Source of the DNA: Fibrobacterota bacterium
GTDB taxonomy: Bacteria > Fibrobacterota > Fibrobacteria > UBA11236
Direction of reading: 5' to 3'
Length of the DNA stretch: 64,000 nt
Assembly: GCA_028287465.1 (NCBI GenBank)
Contig: JAQBPO010000100.1
Location: forward strand, 1 to 64,000
Shown here one piece after another: positions 1 through 7,350 of this stretch. Every line of letters starts with the position of its first letter. Position 1 is the first letter of the stretch. The notes under the pieces were generated by a model. It ran no database searches. It saw only the letters and a list, made by a program, of their open reading frames with translations, and had not been told where the DNA came from. Position numbers and translations under genes: made by a program.

Positions 1-23
1 AATGACTATTTTAGTTTTACGCC

Positions 24-548
24 ATGCATTTGAATTTCCTCGCGATACCGATGTTCCTTCTCCTCTTCCTCCTCTCCGAATCCCTCGAGTTCTCCAAGAC
101 CGAATGGGACAACCCCGGCCAGGCCGGCAGCTCCGTCTGGATCAGGAATGATAAGGCCGCGCCGGTGCGCGTGGAAGCCCTGTTCGTGCGCGACAACGGC
201 ATCCGCAAATATGACGAGGTCGCCCTCCGGGTCGGTCCCGCCAAGTACGTCTACAAGGTGGAAAAGGCCGGGCACGGAAAATGGGCCAGGCTCAGGCCGA
301 TAGGCGGCGGGAAGATCCGCATCCGGGCCCGGGACAGCCTGTTCGTGCGCGGATTCGAATATGGGAGCCGGTTGCAGGGAAAGAAGGCGCACAAGGTCCT
401 GACGCAGGAATACGTGCTGGACCTCAAGCTGATCGACAATACCGGGGACTCGTGCCTGGTGAAGGTTTCGGAATCCTCCTCGAAGTATTACATCGAGGGC
501 GCGGCCGAATGGGCGGATTTGCGGTCCCCCGGAATCGCGGCGGACTGA
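24..548 (+). CDS. hypothetical secreted protein
   Basis: A 174-residue protein of unknown function. It begins with a hydrophobic run (about residues 4-18, Leu/Phe-rich) that looks like a signal peptide or membrane anchor. The rest is a mixed charged domain with several short beta-strand-like stretches, giving the impression of a small extracytoplasmic beta domain. I do not recognise a family. The ATG lies only 24 bases from the window edge and no clear Shine-Dalgarno is visible, so a start further upstream outside the window cannot be excluded. It converges with the pirin gene, with 28 bases between the stops. Confidence 0.6.
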   Translation: MHLNFLAIPMFLLLFLLSESLEFSKTEWDNPGQAGSSVWIRNDKAAPVRVEALFVRDNGIRKYDEVALRVGPAKYVYKVEKAGHGKWARLRPIGGGKIRIRARDSLFVRGFEYGSRLQGKKAHKVLTQEYVLDLKLIDNTGDSCLVKVSESSSKYYIEGAAEWADLRSPGIAAD

Positions 549-576
549 ATGGACGGACGCGCGCCGACGCCACCGC

Positions 577-1449
577 CTACTCCAGGTTCCCGAACTTCCC
601 CGAATTGAAATCCTCGATCGCCTGCATGATTTCCTGCTGGGTATTCATCACGAACGGCCCGTAGGTGGCGATGGGCTCTTGGATGGGCTCGCCGCTCAGG
701 ACCAGCACAACGCTGTCCTCGTCCGCCTCCACCGTGATCGCCTCGCCCTCGTTCGCGAACAAGGTGAAATGATCGGCCGGGGCCTTGGAGGTCCCGTTGA
801 TCGTGACCGCGCCTTCCACCACCAGCATGCCGGTGTTATGGAGCGCCGGGAAGGAGAACTCCGCGGACGCGCCGCGCTTGAGATGCGCATTGTACAACTG
901 CACGGGCGTGAAGGTGTACGCGGGGCCCTTGGTCCCCAGGTACTCCCCGGCAATCACCTCGATCCGGCTCCCGTCGGCCAGGGCATGGTTCCCCATGCCG
1001 GCGCGGGCGAGCTCCTGGTATTTCGGCGGCGTCATCTTACGGCTTGCGGGCAGGTTCACCCAGAGCTGGACCATCTGCATGATCCCGCCGCTGCGGCTGA
1101 ACCCCTCCTCATGGTATTCCTTGTGCAGGATGCCGGAACCGGCCGTCATCCATTGGACGTCCCCTTCGCCGATGATGCCGCTGTTGCCGGCGCTGTCATG
1201 GTGGGCCACCTTGCCGTGATAGGCGATGGTCACGGTCTCGAAGCCGCGATGCGGATGGGCGCCGACGCCCCTGGGCGTTTCCGTGGGGGCGAACCGCGTC
1301 TTGGCGCCGTAGTCCATCAGGAAGAACGGGCTCATCCGATGGGCGCCGATGCGGGTCCCTCCGGGGAAGAAATTATGGACCTTGAACCCGTCGCCTACCA
1401 TGTGCGGGGCGGTGGGAGCATAGACTTGTTGGACGGTTTTCGTTTTCAT
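577..1449 (-). CDS. pirin family protein
   Basis: A 290-residue pirin of the bicupin superfamily. The N-terminal cupin carries the metal-ligand pattern HPHRG (His65, His67) followed by the GSGILHKEYHE stretch (His109, Glu111), matching the four ligands of quercetinase-type pirins. A second cupin and the usual pirin C-terminal domain follow. Known pirins are iron-binding redox sensors or flavonol dioxygenases; which applies here cannot be told from sequence. The reading frame extends upstream to 1539, but the family start MKTKTVQQVY is at 1449, so I chose that. The next gene (NADPH-dependent FMN reductase) is divergent, about 110 bases away, and could share a redox role (inference). Confidence 0.9.
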   Translation of the reverse strand: MKTKTVQQVYAPTAPHMVGDGFKVHNFFPGGTRIGAHRMSPFFLMDYGAKTRFAPTETPRGVGAHPHRGFETVTIAYHGKVAHHDSAGNSGIIGEGDVQWMTAGSGILHKEYHEEGFSRSGGIMQMVQLWVNLPASRKMTPPKYQELARAGMGNHALADGSRIEVIAGEYLGTKGPAYTFTPVQLYNAHLKRGASAEFSFPALHNTGMLVVEGAVTINGTSKAPADHFTLFANEGEAITVEADEDSVVLVLSGEPIQEPIATYGPFVMNTQQEIMQAIEDFNSGKFGNLE

Positions 1450-1562
1450 GTTCCTAATATACGTTGAAACGGTATTTGTTGCAACAGGTAAAATGCCGGG
1501 GAAAATGCCCATAAAATGGGATCGGAAGCTAAGACGCATGGGGAATGCTAGTTTTCAAAGGA

Positions 1563-2108
1563 ATGAAAATCCTCGGCATATCGGGCAGCCTGCGGGAATG
1601 CTCTTCCAACACCACCTTGCTGAAAATCCTGCGGGACCTTCCTTTCCCGGAAGTGGAATTCGGAATCTACCCGGACCTGGGCCGGCTCCCGTTCTTCAGC
1701 CCGGAGCTGGATGACGGCGATACGCCGGGGATCGTCACGGAATTCCGGGCCCGCCTGGCCAACGCGGAGGGCATCCTCATCTCCACGCCCGAATACGCCT
1801 TCGGCATGCCCGGCGTGCTCAAGAACGCCCTGGACTGGACCGTATCCTCAGGGGAATTCACCGGGAAGCCGGTGGCGGCCATCAGCGCTTCGCCCACCTA
1901 TGGCGGCGGGGACAAGGCCCATGCGTCCTTGCTGCTCGTGTTGAGCGCGCTTTCCGCGCGCGTCGCGGTAAAGGGATCCTTCCCGATCCCTGCCATCTAC
2001 GGGAAAATCTCCAAGACGGGGGAGATCGTGGACCCGGCCATAAGGGATCTGTTGCGCGGCGTGCTTTCCGAACTCGTCGCCACCATCCGCGCCCCGGTGG
2101 AAGAATGA
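1563..2108 (+). CDS. NADPH-dependent FMN reductase family protein
   Basis: A flavodoxin-fold oxidoreductase of about 181 residues. It opens with the FMN phosphate-binding loop MKILGISGSLRECSSN and carries the family motif PEYAFGMPGVLKNALDW about 70 residues later. Members reduce FMN, quinones, azo dyes or metals using NAD(P)H; substrate cannot be assigned. An in-frame ATG six codons upstream (1545) is possible, but the family start is at 1563, directly after AAAGGA. It is divergent from the pirin gene. Confidence 0.88.
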   Translation: MKILGISGSLRECSSNTTLLKILRDLPFPEVEFGIYPDLGRLPFFSPELDDGDTPGIVTEFRARLANAEGILISTPEYAFGMPGVLKNALDWTVSSGEFTGKPVAAISASPTYGGGDKAHASLLLVLSALSARVAVKGSFPIPAIYGKISKTGEIVDPAIRDLLRGVLSELVATIRAPVEE

Positions 2109-2153
2109 CCCTCTTCCGTGGCCGATGGGGCGGAGAAGTAATATGATGAAGGT

Positions 2154-2360
2154 ATGATGAGCCCAGGCAAGCTGTTCGTAGAGTTCCTGTTCGGGATGGT
2201 GGGGATGGGATACTTCATGGCCGGCAAGCGCAGGGGGGACGGGCGCCTGTTGGGTTGCGGTCTGGCCTTGGGCGTATTCCCGTACTTCGTCGACAATTTC
2301 TGGCTGATCCTCCTGTTGGGCGGGGCCCTCACCGCCATCCCGTTCATTTTCCGCGATTGA
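2154..2360 (+). CDS. small two-helix membrane protein
   Basis: A 68-residue protein with two hydrophobic segments (about residues 9-22 and 33-63) separated by a basic GKRRGDGR loop. The pattern MGYFMAGKRR...PYFVDN...AIPF resembles a widespread small membrane protein family, sometimes annotated loosely as an amino acid transport protein; real function unknown. Two adjacent in-frame ATGs (2154, 2157) follow GGAGAAG and GAAGG. It ends 17 bases before the methionine aminopeptidase start, so co-transcription is likely. Confidence 0.65.
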   Translation: MMSPGKLFVEFLFGMVGMGYFMAGKRRGDGRLLGCGLALGVFPYFVDNFWLILLLGGALTAIPFIFRD

Positions 2361-2377
2361 ATCCCGAAAGGCAACCC

Positions 2378-3130
2378 ATGACCATACGCAACCAGTTCGA
2401 TATCGAGGCCCTCCGCAGGATCGGGCACATCGTCGCCGAGACCTTGGAACTCATGAAGGACGCCATCGAGGAGGGCATCACCACCCTCGAGCTGGATGCC
2501 ATCGCGGAAGCGAACTTCCGCAGGCATCGCGCGACCTCGGCCCCCAAGAAGGTCTACAATTTCCCGGGACAGACCTGCATCAGCGTGAACGAAGCCATCG
2601 CCCACGGCATCCCTTCCAAGCGGAAGATCCGCAAGGGCGATCTGATAAACCTGGACGTGTCCGCGGAACTGGACGGCTACTTCGCCGACACCGGATTCAC
2701 CATCCCGTTCGCGAGCGTGGACAAGGAAATCCGGATGCTATGCGAGTGCTCCAAGCGCGCGTTGGACAAGGGCATCGCCCAGGCCATGCCTGGAGCCAAG
2801 CTGAACCTGGTGGGCAAGGCCATCGAGCGCGAGGCCCATCGCAACGGTTTCAATACCATCCGCAACCTCACGGGGCACGGGACGGGCGGCGCCCTGCACG
2901 AATATCCCGACCATATCTTCAACTATTACGAGCCCAAGCAGAAGGGCGTCTTCGGGAACGGGATGGTCGTGGCCATCGAGACCTTCGTTTCCACGGGCGC
3001 GGATTCCGCCGAGGACGCGGGCGACGGCTGGACCCTGACCACGGGGGATCGCAGCCGGGTCGCGCAATACGAGCATTCCCTCATCGTCACCGACCAGGGC
3101 CCCATCATCCTCACCCAAGTCATGAAATGA
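2378..3130 (+). CDS. map: type I methionine aminopeptidase
   Basis: A 250-residue enzyme removing the initiator methionine from nascent proteins in the cytosol. All catalytic positions of the family are visible: His76 (EAIAHGIPS), metal ligands Asp93 and Asp104 (NLDVSAELDGYFADTG), His167 (TGHGTGGALHE), Glu201 (VAIETFV) and Glu232 (QYEHSLIVT). Length fits the short type I form with no zinc-finger N-terminal extension. The frame is open upstream to 2255, but GAAAGG sits seven bases before the ATG at 2378, which matches the family start. It follows the small membrane protein closely. Confidence 0.96.
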   Translation: MTIRNQFDIEALRRIGHIVAETLELMKDAIEEGITTLELDAIAEANFRRHRATSAPKKVYNFPGQTCISVNEAIAHGIPSKRKIRKGDLINLDVSAELDGYFADTGFTIPFASVDKEIRMLCECSKRALDKGIAQAMPGAKLNLVGKAIEREAHRNGFNTIRNLTGHGTGGALHEYPDHIFNYYEPKQKGVFGNGMVVAIETFVSTGADSAEDAGDGWTLTTGDRSRVAQYEHSLIVTDQGPIILTQVMK

Positions 3131-3313
3131 CCCCGCGCGGAGCCGCGGGACCGTAATCCGGCGGCGATCCCGGCGTCCCGGAATGGCGCAACGGTCCGGG
3201 ATTCCGCCCTGTCCGCGGCCCAGGCCGTAACCGGCCGCCCAATCCGTCCCGGACCCGGCCCCCGGCCTTCCGGGTAAAACCTATGGTTATGGCGAGTCAC
3301 CCAGGAGACCGCC

Positions 3314-4048
3314 ATGTTACCCCATTTCCACATGCCGTCCTTCCATTTCCGTAACCCCTTCCGCCGCGCGGAGCCGTCGCGCAACGGCCGCGGCCAAGGG
3401 GCGGATCATGGGGAGCCGCCCCCTTACTCGCCGCCCTCGCCTTCCCCGGGCCCGGTCCAGGCAGCGACCAACCTGGGCGGCGCGCGTCCCGATGGATCCG
3501 AATCCTTCGATATTCCCGCCGCGCGCGTCGGCCGGCCTCCCCGCCGCGTCAGCTTCGCCCCGGGAGTGCATCCTTCCGAAACGACGCCCGTCCGGTCGCG
3601 CTCCAACTCCCGATCGGAACCCGGCTCCACGGCCCATTCCCGGTCCGGCTCACCGCCGCCGCAATACTCCGGCGGGAATTCCCCGGCTCATCCCTTCGCG
3701 GATCCCCCGTCGCCCCGTTCCGATCCCTTCCCGCCCGACTCCCCGCCGCCGCTCTACCGGAGCCGCCCCGCCCATGACGAGCGCACCATGGACAGGAACG
3801 GGCATCCGATGCCGCTCGGCCTCGAGGCAGGGGATTCGCCGGAGGGTTCGACCGTGTCCTTCCACCTCCCAGGCACCGGGCAGATCACCCCGCTCGATCT
3901 CAACGGGTCTCCGCCTGCGTCGCCCGGAGGCCCCCGCCGCGGCAGCCACTCCGGCAGTTCCGGCTCCCTGTCTTCCGAGGCTTTGGACGCGCTCCTCGAC
4001 AGTCTCCCGCCGCTGTCCCGTTTTCCCACGCCGCCCGACCGCGCTTGA
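3314..4048 (+). CDS. proline/serine-rich, probably disordered protein with PPxY and RVxF motifs
   Basis: A 244-residue protein of very low complexity rich in Pro, Ser, Gly and Arg, with no predicted globular core and no clear signal peptide. Three PPxY motifs are present: PPPY (35-38), PPQY (115-118) and PPLY (145-148). RRVSF (77-81) matches the RVxF docking motif for protein phosphatase 1. The C-terminus (about 214-230) has a short amphipathic segment, LSSEALDALLDSLPPL. The N-terminus contains FRNPF, echoed by FSNPF at the N-terminus of the disordered protein at 41464-42624. Codon use is strongly GC-rich like its neighbours. I do not recognise a family; being a real gene is likely but not certain, since GC-rich DNA can give such frames by chance. 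Confidence 0.6.
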   Translation: MLPHFHMPSFHFRNPFRRAEPSRNGRGQGADHGEPPPYSPPSPSPGPVQAATNLGGARPDGSESFDIPAARVGRPPRRVSFAPGVHPSETTPVRSRSNSRSEPGSTAHSRSGSPPPQYSGGNSPAHPFADPPSPRSDPFPPDSPPPLYRSRPAHDERTMDRNGHPMPLGLEAGDSPEGSTVSFHLPGTGQITPLDLNGSPPASPGGPRRGSHSGSSGSLSSEALDALLDSLPPLSRFPTPPDRA

Positions 4049-4166
4049 CCTGGGAGCGGGGGTTGCCGGTTTTCCCGGCGACTTCGCCGGGGCGGTGAAG
4101 TAGATTTGCCTCAATGACGGTCCGTATCCGGAGGGGCATCCTCCCGGCGGCCGAGTGGGGTACCGC

Positions 4167-5726
4167 ATGCGCAACGTCTCAGCCTTCCTCGCCTCGACCG
4201 GCATCTGCGTCCTCGGGTGGGCCGCCTCCGGGTGGGGCCTCACGGTGAAGGATACGGTCATCTACAACCGGCCGAACCATCTGATCGCCTGGACGGACCA
4301 AGGCGGCAAGGAACGCAAGGCGGCGCTGGTCAAAAGCGGGGATCATACCGGCGTCTGCCAGTACCTGACCTATTACGATGGCGCGAACAAGGTCACCGTA
4401 TCCCCCGGCTCTCCCGACGCCGATCCCCTGAATAGCGGGATCGGATCCATGTGCCATCACGGTTCCTCCGTGTTCTACAAGCAAGGGGCGCTGGCCCTGC
4501 GCTGGTCGGGCGGGGGCATGGCCGTCTTCGATTGGACCTCCATCATCGACGGCGCGGCCGAGACCATAACCTACGCCTTCATGGACGGCCATGAGTATTT
4601 CCAATGGGCCGTGACCGTGGACGCTAGGGCCGGAACCAAGGCGGGGGACTCCCGCGGACCCTATGCGACCGTGAACTGGGACGGCATGGGCGGCCCCGCG
4701 GAAGGCGTCGAATACGGAGCCAAGCGTTATTTCAAGCAGCCCTTGCTGTCCGGCAGCGGGTTCCCCAACCGCACCGGCCCATGGACCTTGAACGGCGCAT
4801 GCGATATCCCCTACGCATGGGAGTGGGCGCACAATCGCGAGATCGGTTACCTGGCCAGCCAGACCTTCGCCCAGCAGAACCAGGGGGTGCCCGCTTGGAG
4901 CGATGGCCTGCCGGCCAGTGGAGCGGGGATGGATCCCGCGGGGGAAGTCTGGCGCACGGATTACCAGATGAACTTCTACGACCAAGGCCTCAAGATCACC
5001 TGGGGCCAGCCGTACGGATGGATGAACAACAGCGCGGACGCGGCGGCGCCTGCCTGCCTCAAGGGCGGTTGGGGGCAATATTCCCTTTCCATCGTCCTGG
5101 ACGCGAAGCCGGACGGCGGCGTCATGCGCGTGCGCGACGAGAACCGCGCCATCCATTCCGGGAAGGTGGCGTTCACGGCCTCCGTGGGCGCGGTCAAAGC
5201 CCAGGGCCCGGTAGGCACGGTGAATCCGGCCCTGCAGACCCTTTCGCCTCCGGGCTACGATCACAATTACCGGGCCTGGTGGGCCGTCGCGGCGGACAAC
5301 CAGGCCTCGGTCGCCTTGGACATCGACGATGCGGCGGAATCCCTCGTCTCCCCCGCGTTCCGTTTTTCCGGGATGACGGCCCTTCCCTCCGGCGTCACTC
5401 TGAACGGGGCCGCGTTGATATCGGGGAAGGATTATTATGCGTCCCTGGACTCGGCCGCGAAGGAGACATGGCTCACCCTGGCGAGGACCCTCAGGGGCAA
5501 GAACCGGATCGTGCTTTCCCCGGGGCGGACCGGGATCCATTTCCCGGGCCAGCGCCGGGAGCCTCTCCGCCCGCGCGCCGGCGATGCGCCGGTTTCCGCG
5601 AACGCATCCTTCTCCGCCTTCACGGTGGATGGAGCCGTACGGCGGTTCCGATACGGCGATCCGGTTCCGGCCAACGCCTGGCTGGGCTTGACACCGGAAT
5701 CCGGAAAAGGCTTATTACGGAAATGA
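4167..5726 (+). CDS. hypothetical secreted protein
   Basis: A 519-residue protein with an N-terminal signal peptide (hydrophobic segment about residues 5-24, ending near SGWG). The mature part is rich in Gly, Trp, Tyr and Asn, typical of extracellular beta-sandwich proteins, with many aromatic clusters such as YAWEWAHN and GWMNNSADA. No catalytic motif or known domain is recognised. A GTG at 4155 is in frame, but ATG 4167 starts the signal peptide cleanly. The stop codon overlaps the ATG of the next gene (ATGA at 5723-5726), indicating translational coupling. Confidence 0.75.
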   Translation: MRNVSAFLASTGICVLGWAASGWGLTVKDTVIYNRPNHLIAWTDQGGKERKAALVKSGDHTGVCQYLTYYDGANKVTVSPGSPDADPLNSGIGSMCHHGSSVFYKQGALALRWSGGGMAVFDWTSIIDGAAETITYAFMDGHEYFQWAVTVDARAGTKAGDSRGPYATVNWDGMGGPAEGVEYGAKRYFKQPLLSGSGFPNRTGPWTLNGACDIPYAWEWAHNREIGYLASQTFAQQNQGVPAWSDGLPASGAGMDPAGEVWRTDYQMNFYDQGLKITWGQPYGWMNNSADAAAPACLKGGWGQYSLSIVLDAKPDGGVMRVRDENRAIHSGKVAFTASVGAVKAQGPVGTVNPALQTLSPPGYDHNYRAWWAVAADNQASVALDIDDAAESLVSPAFRFSGMTALPSGVTLNGAALISGKDYYASLDSAAKETWLTLARTLRGKNRIVLSPGRTGIHFPGQRREPLRPRAGDAPVSANASFSAFTVDGAVRRFRYGDPVPANAWLGLTPESGKGLLRK

Positions 5727-6142
5727 AATCCAGCATGCCGGACGCGAAGTCCATCGTCAGGGAATATCTCTCCCAGGTCTGGGACAAACAGGACCGCTCC
5801 GCGATCGATCGGTGCATCGCCACCGGCTATATCCAGCATGCGCGGGCCACGCCGCCCGGCCGCGAGGGCGTGAAGGCCTTCTTCGCCATGATCGATTCCG
5901 GCTTCTCCGGCGCGGAATACCTGGCCGAGGATTTCATCGCCGAGGGGGACAAGGTTTCCTGGCGCTGGGTCCTGCGCGCCAAGCATACCGGCACCTTCCA
6001 GGGCCTGCCCGCCACCGGCAAGCCCGTGGCCATCTCCGGCATGTCCATGGTCCGCGTGGAGGACGGGAAACTCGCCGAACATTGGGGCGAGCAGGACATG
6101 TTGGGACTGCTCCAGCAGTTGGGCGTGCTGCCCGGCAAATAG
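5723..6142 (+). CDS. SnoaL-like (ester cyclase type) protein
   Basis: A 139-residue protein of the NTF2-like superfamily, SnoaL-like branch. Hallmarks are the N-terminal helix VREYLSQVWDKQDRSAIDRCIATGYIQH, the GREGVKAFFAMI segment, the strand pattern DFIAEGDKVSWRWVLRAKHTGTFQGLPATGKPV and the C-terminal VEDGKLAEHWGEQDMLGLLQQLG. Such proteins bind small hydrophobic ligands, and some are polyketide cyclases or hydrolases; function here is unknown. Its ATG overlaps the upstream stop codon; a second ATG at 5735 is also possible. Coupling to a secreted protein of unknown function gives no clear pathway. Confidence 0.82.
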   Translation: MKSSMPDAKSIVREYLSQVWDKQDRSAIDRCIATGYIQHARATPPGREGVKAFFAMIDSGFSGAEYLAEDFIAEGDKVSWRWVLRAKHTGTFQGLPATGKPVAISGMSMVRVEDGKLAEHWGEQDMLGLLQQLGVLPGK

Positions 6143-6281
6143 GGCCTTCGCCGGTCCGTCCTCCGCGCCCCCCTCGGGGATCCCCCAAAAACCCAAGCCG
6201 TCCTTGCCTTTTCCCCCGCGATTAGGGCATTTGCGGATTTCCTTTGATCAATCACCCGGGTAGACTGTACATTTGTGCAGT

Positions 6282-7292
6282 ATGCAAGATTGGACTCCCG
6301 CCGAACGCCATCCCTCCTCCTCCGCCCCCGATCCAAAGCCGGCCCCGCGGCCCGCCTCCGGTCAGCCGCCGGCGCCCAAGGTGCCTCATGAGTTACGGGT
6401 GCCCCGCCTGTTACCGCCCCCGCCCCCCGCCGGATTCCCCGGCAACCTCCTACCTGCCTCCGGCCCCGTTCCGGGCCCGTCCGCGGCCGGAGCCTGGCGG
6501 CCCCTGGACATCCCCCCGGACATCTCGCGCCTGGGCTTGCACGTGGGCACCAGCGGCTACCAGTTCGACGATTGGGCCGGGCGCTTCTACCCGCCGGGGC
6601 CGGGCAGGGAGCGGTACCCGTTCTACCAGCTTTATTTCTCCTTCCTGGAGATCAGCCATACCTTCAACCAGGAACCGATGATCCAGCAGTTCGCGGAACT
6701 GGAGCGGCGCAGCAAGCCGGGCATGATGTTCTCGGTGAAGGTGCATCGGGACATCTCCCATAAAGGCACCTGGGACGCGCGCGCGTCGCGCTCCCTGATG
6801 CGCAAGCATGCGGAGGCGGTGGCGCCGCTGGTCGAGGCGGGGCGTTTCTATTCCTTCCTCATCCAGCTGGACGAGGCCCTGGAGCGGGACCGCAAGGCGT
6901 TGGATTACCTGTTGGAGACGGCCTCGGCGGCGATCTCGGAGGGACTGGACGTCCACGTGGAATTCCGCAACCGCACCTGGCACCAGGAGGCGGTGCTGCA
7001 ATCCCTCAAGGACGCGGGCGTGGGCATCTGCAATACGGATCGCCCGGACCTGCCCGACGCGTTCCCGCTCAAGACCTACGCCACCACGGACAAGGCCTAC
7101 GTGCGGTACGGCGGACGGGACCACCGGTATTCCCTGGCGGAGCTGGAGGAGCGGGTGCGCGGGCAGATCCTGCTGCTGAAGAAGACCGGGTCCGTGGCCT
7201 CGGTCTTCAGCAATCACGGGGGGGCTAACGCGGCCCTGAACGCCGTGCAGGATATCCACCTGCTGCTGAGGAACCTGGGTCCGGGGCGGTAA
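6282..7292 (+). CDS. DUF72 domain-containing protein
   Basis: A 336-residue member of the DUF72 (YecE-like) TIM-barrel family. The family signature is present: LHVGTSGYQFDDWAGRFYP near residue 90, the EISHTFNQ strand, FSVKVHRDISHK and, near the C-terminus, VFSNHGGANAALNA. Family function is not established. The first 75 or so residues are a proline-rich, probably disordered extension not usual for the family. A TTG at 6273 is also in frame, but ATG 6282 is preferred. It converges with the GH99-like gene; a strong palindrome separates them. Confidence 0.85.
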   Translation: MQDWTPAERHPSSSAPDPKPAPRPASGQPPAPKVPHELRVPRLLPPPPPAGFPGNLLPASGPVPGPSAAGAWRPLDIPPDISRLGLHVGTSGYQFDDWAGRFYPPGPGRERYPFYQLYFSFLEISHTFNQEPMIQQFAELERRSKPGMMFSVKVHRDISHKGTWDARASRSLMRKHAEAVAPLVEAGRFYSFLIQLDEALERDRKALDYLLETASAAISEGLDVHVEFRNRTWHQEAVLQSLKDAGVGICNTDRPDLPDAFPLKTYATTDKAYVRYGGRDHRYSLAELEERVRGQILLLKKTGSVASVFSNHGGANAALNAVQDIHLLLRNLGPGR

Positions 7293-7300
7293 CCGGCCCC

Positions 7301-7332
7301 GGCGCCTTGGCCGGCCAAGGCGCCTTGGCCGG
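7301..7332. terminator. nested perfect palindromes between convergent genes
   Basis: Positions 7301-7324 form a perfect 24-base palindrome (half-site GGCGCCTTGGCC). Positions 7311-7332 form a second perfect palindrome sharing half of it, so two alternative cruciforms or hairpins can form. It lies nine bases after the DUF72 stop and 19 bases before the stop of the convergent gene. Bidirectional transcription termination is the likely role, although no T-tract follows. Confidence 0.5.
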
Positions 7333-7350
7333 CCCGGGTCGGACGGATCC

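Noticed and set aside
3984-4166. Riboswitch or structured leader upstream of the 4167 secreted-protein gene
   Set aside because: No recognised aptamer pattern and no strong hairpin next to the start.
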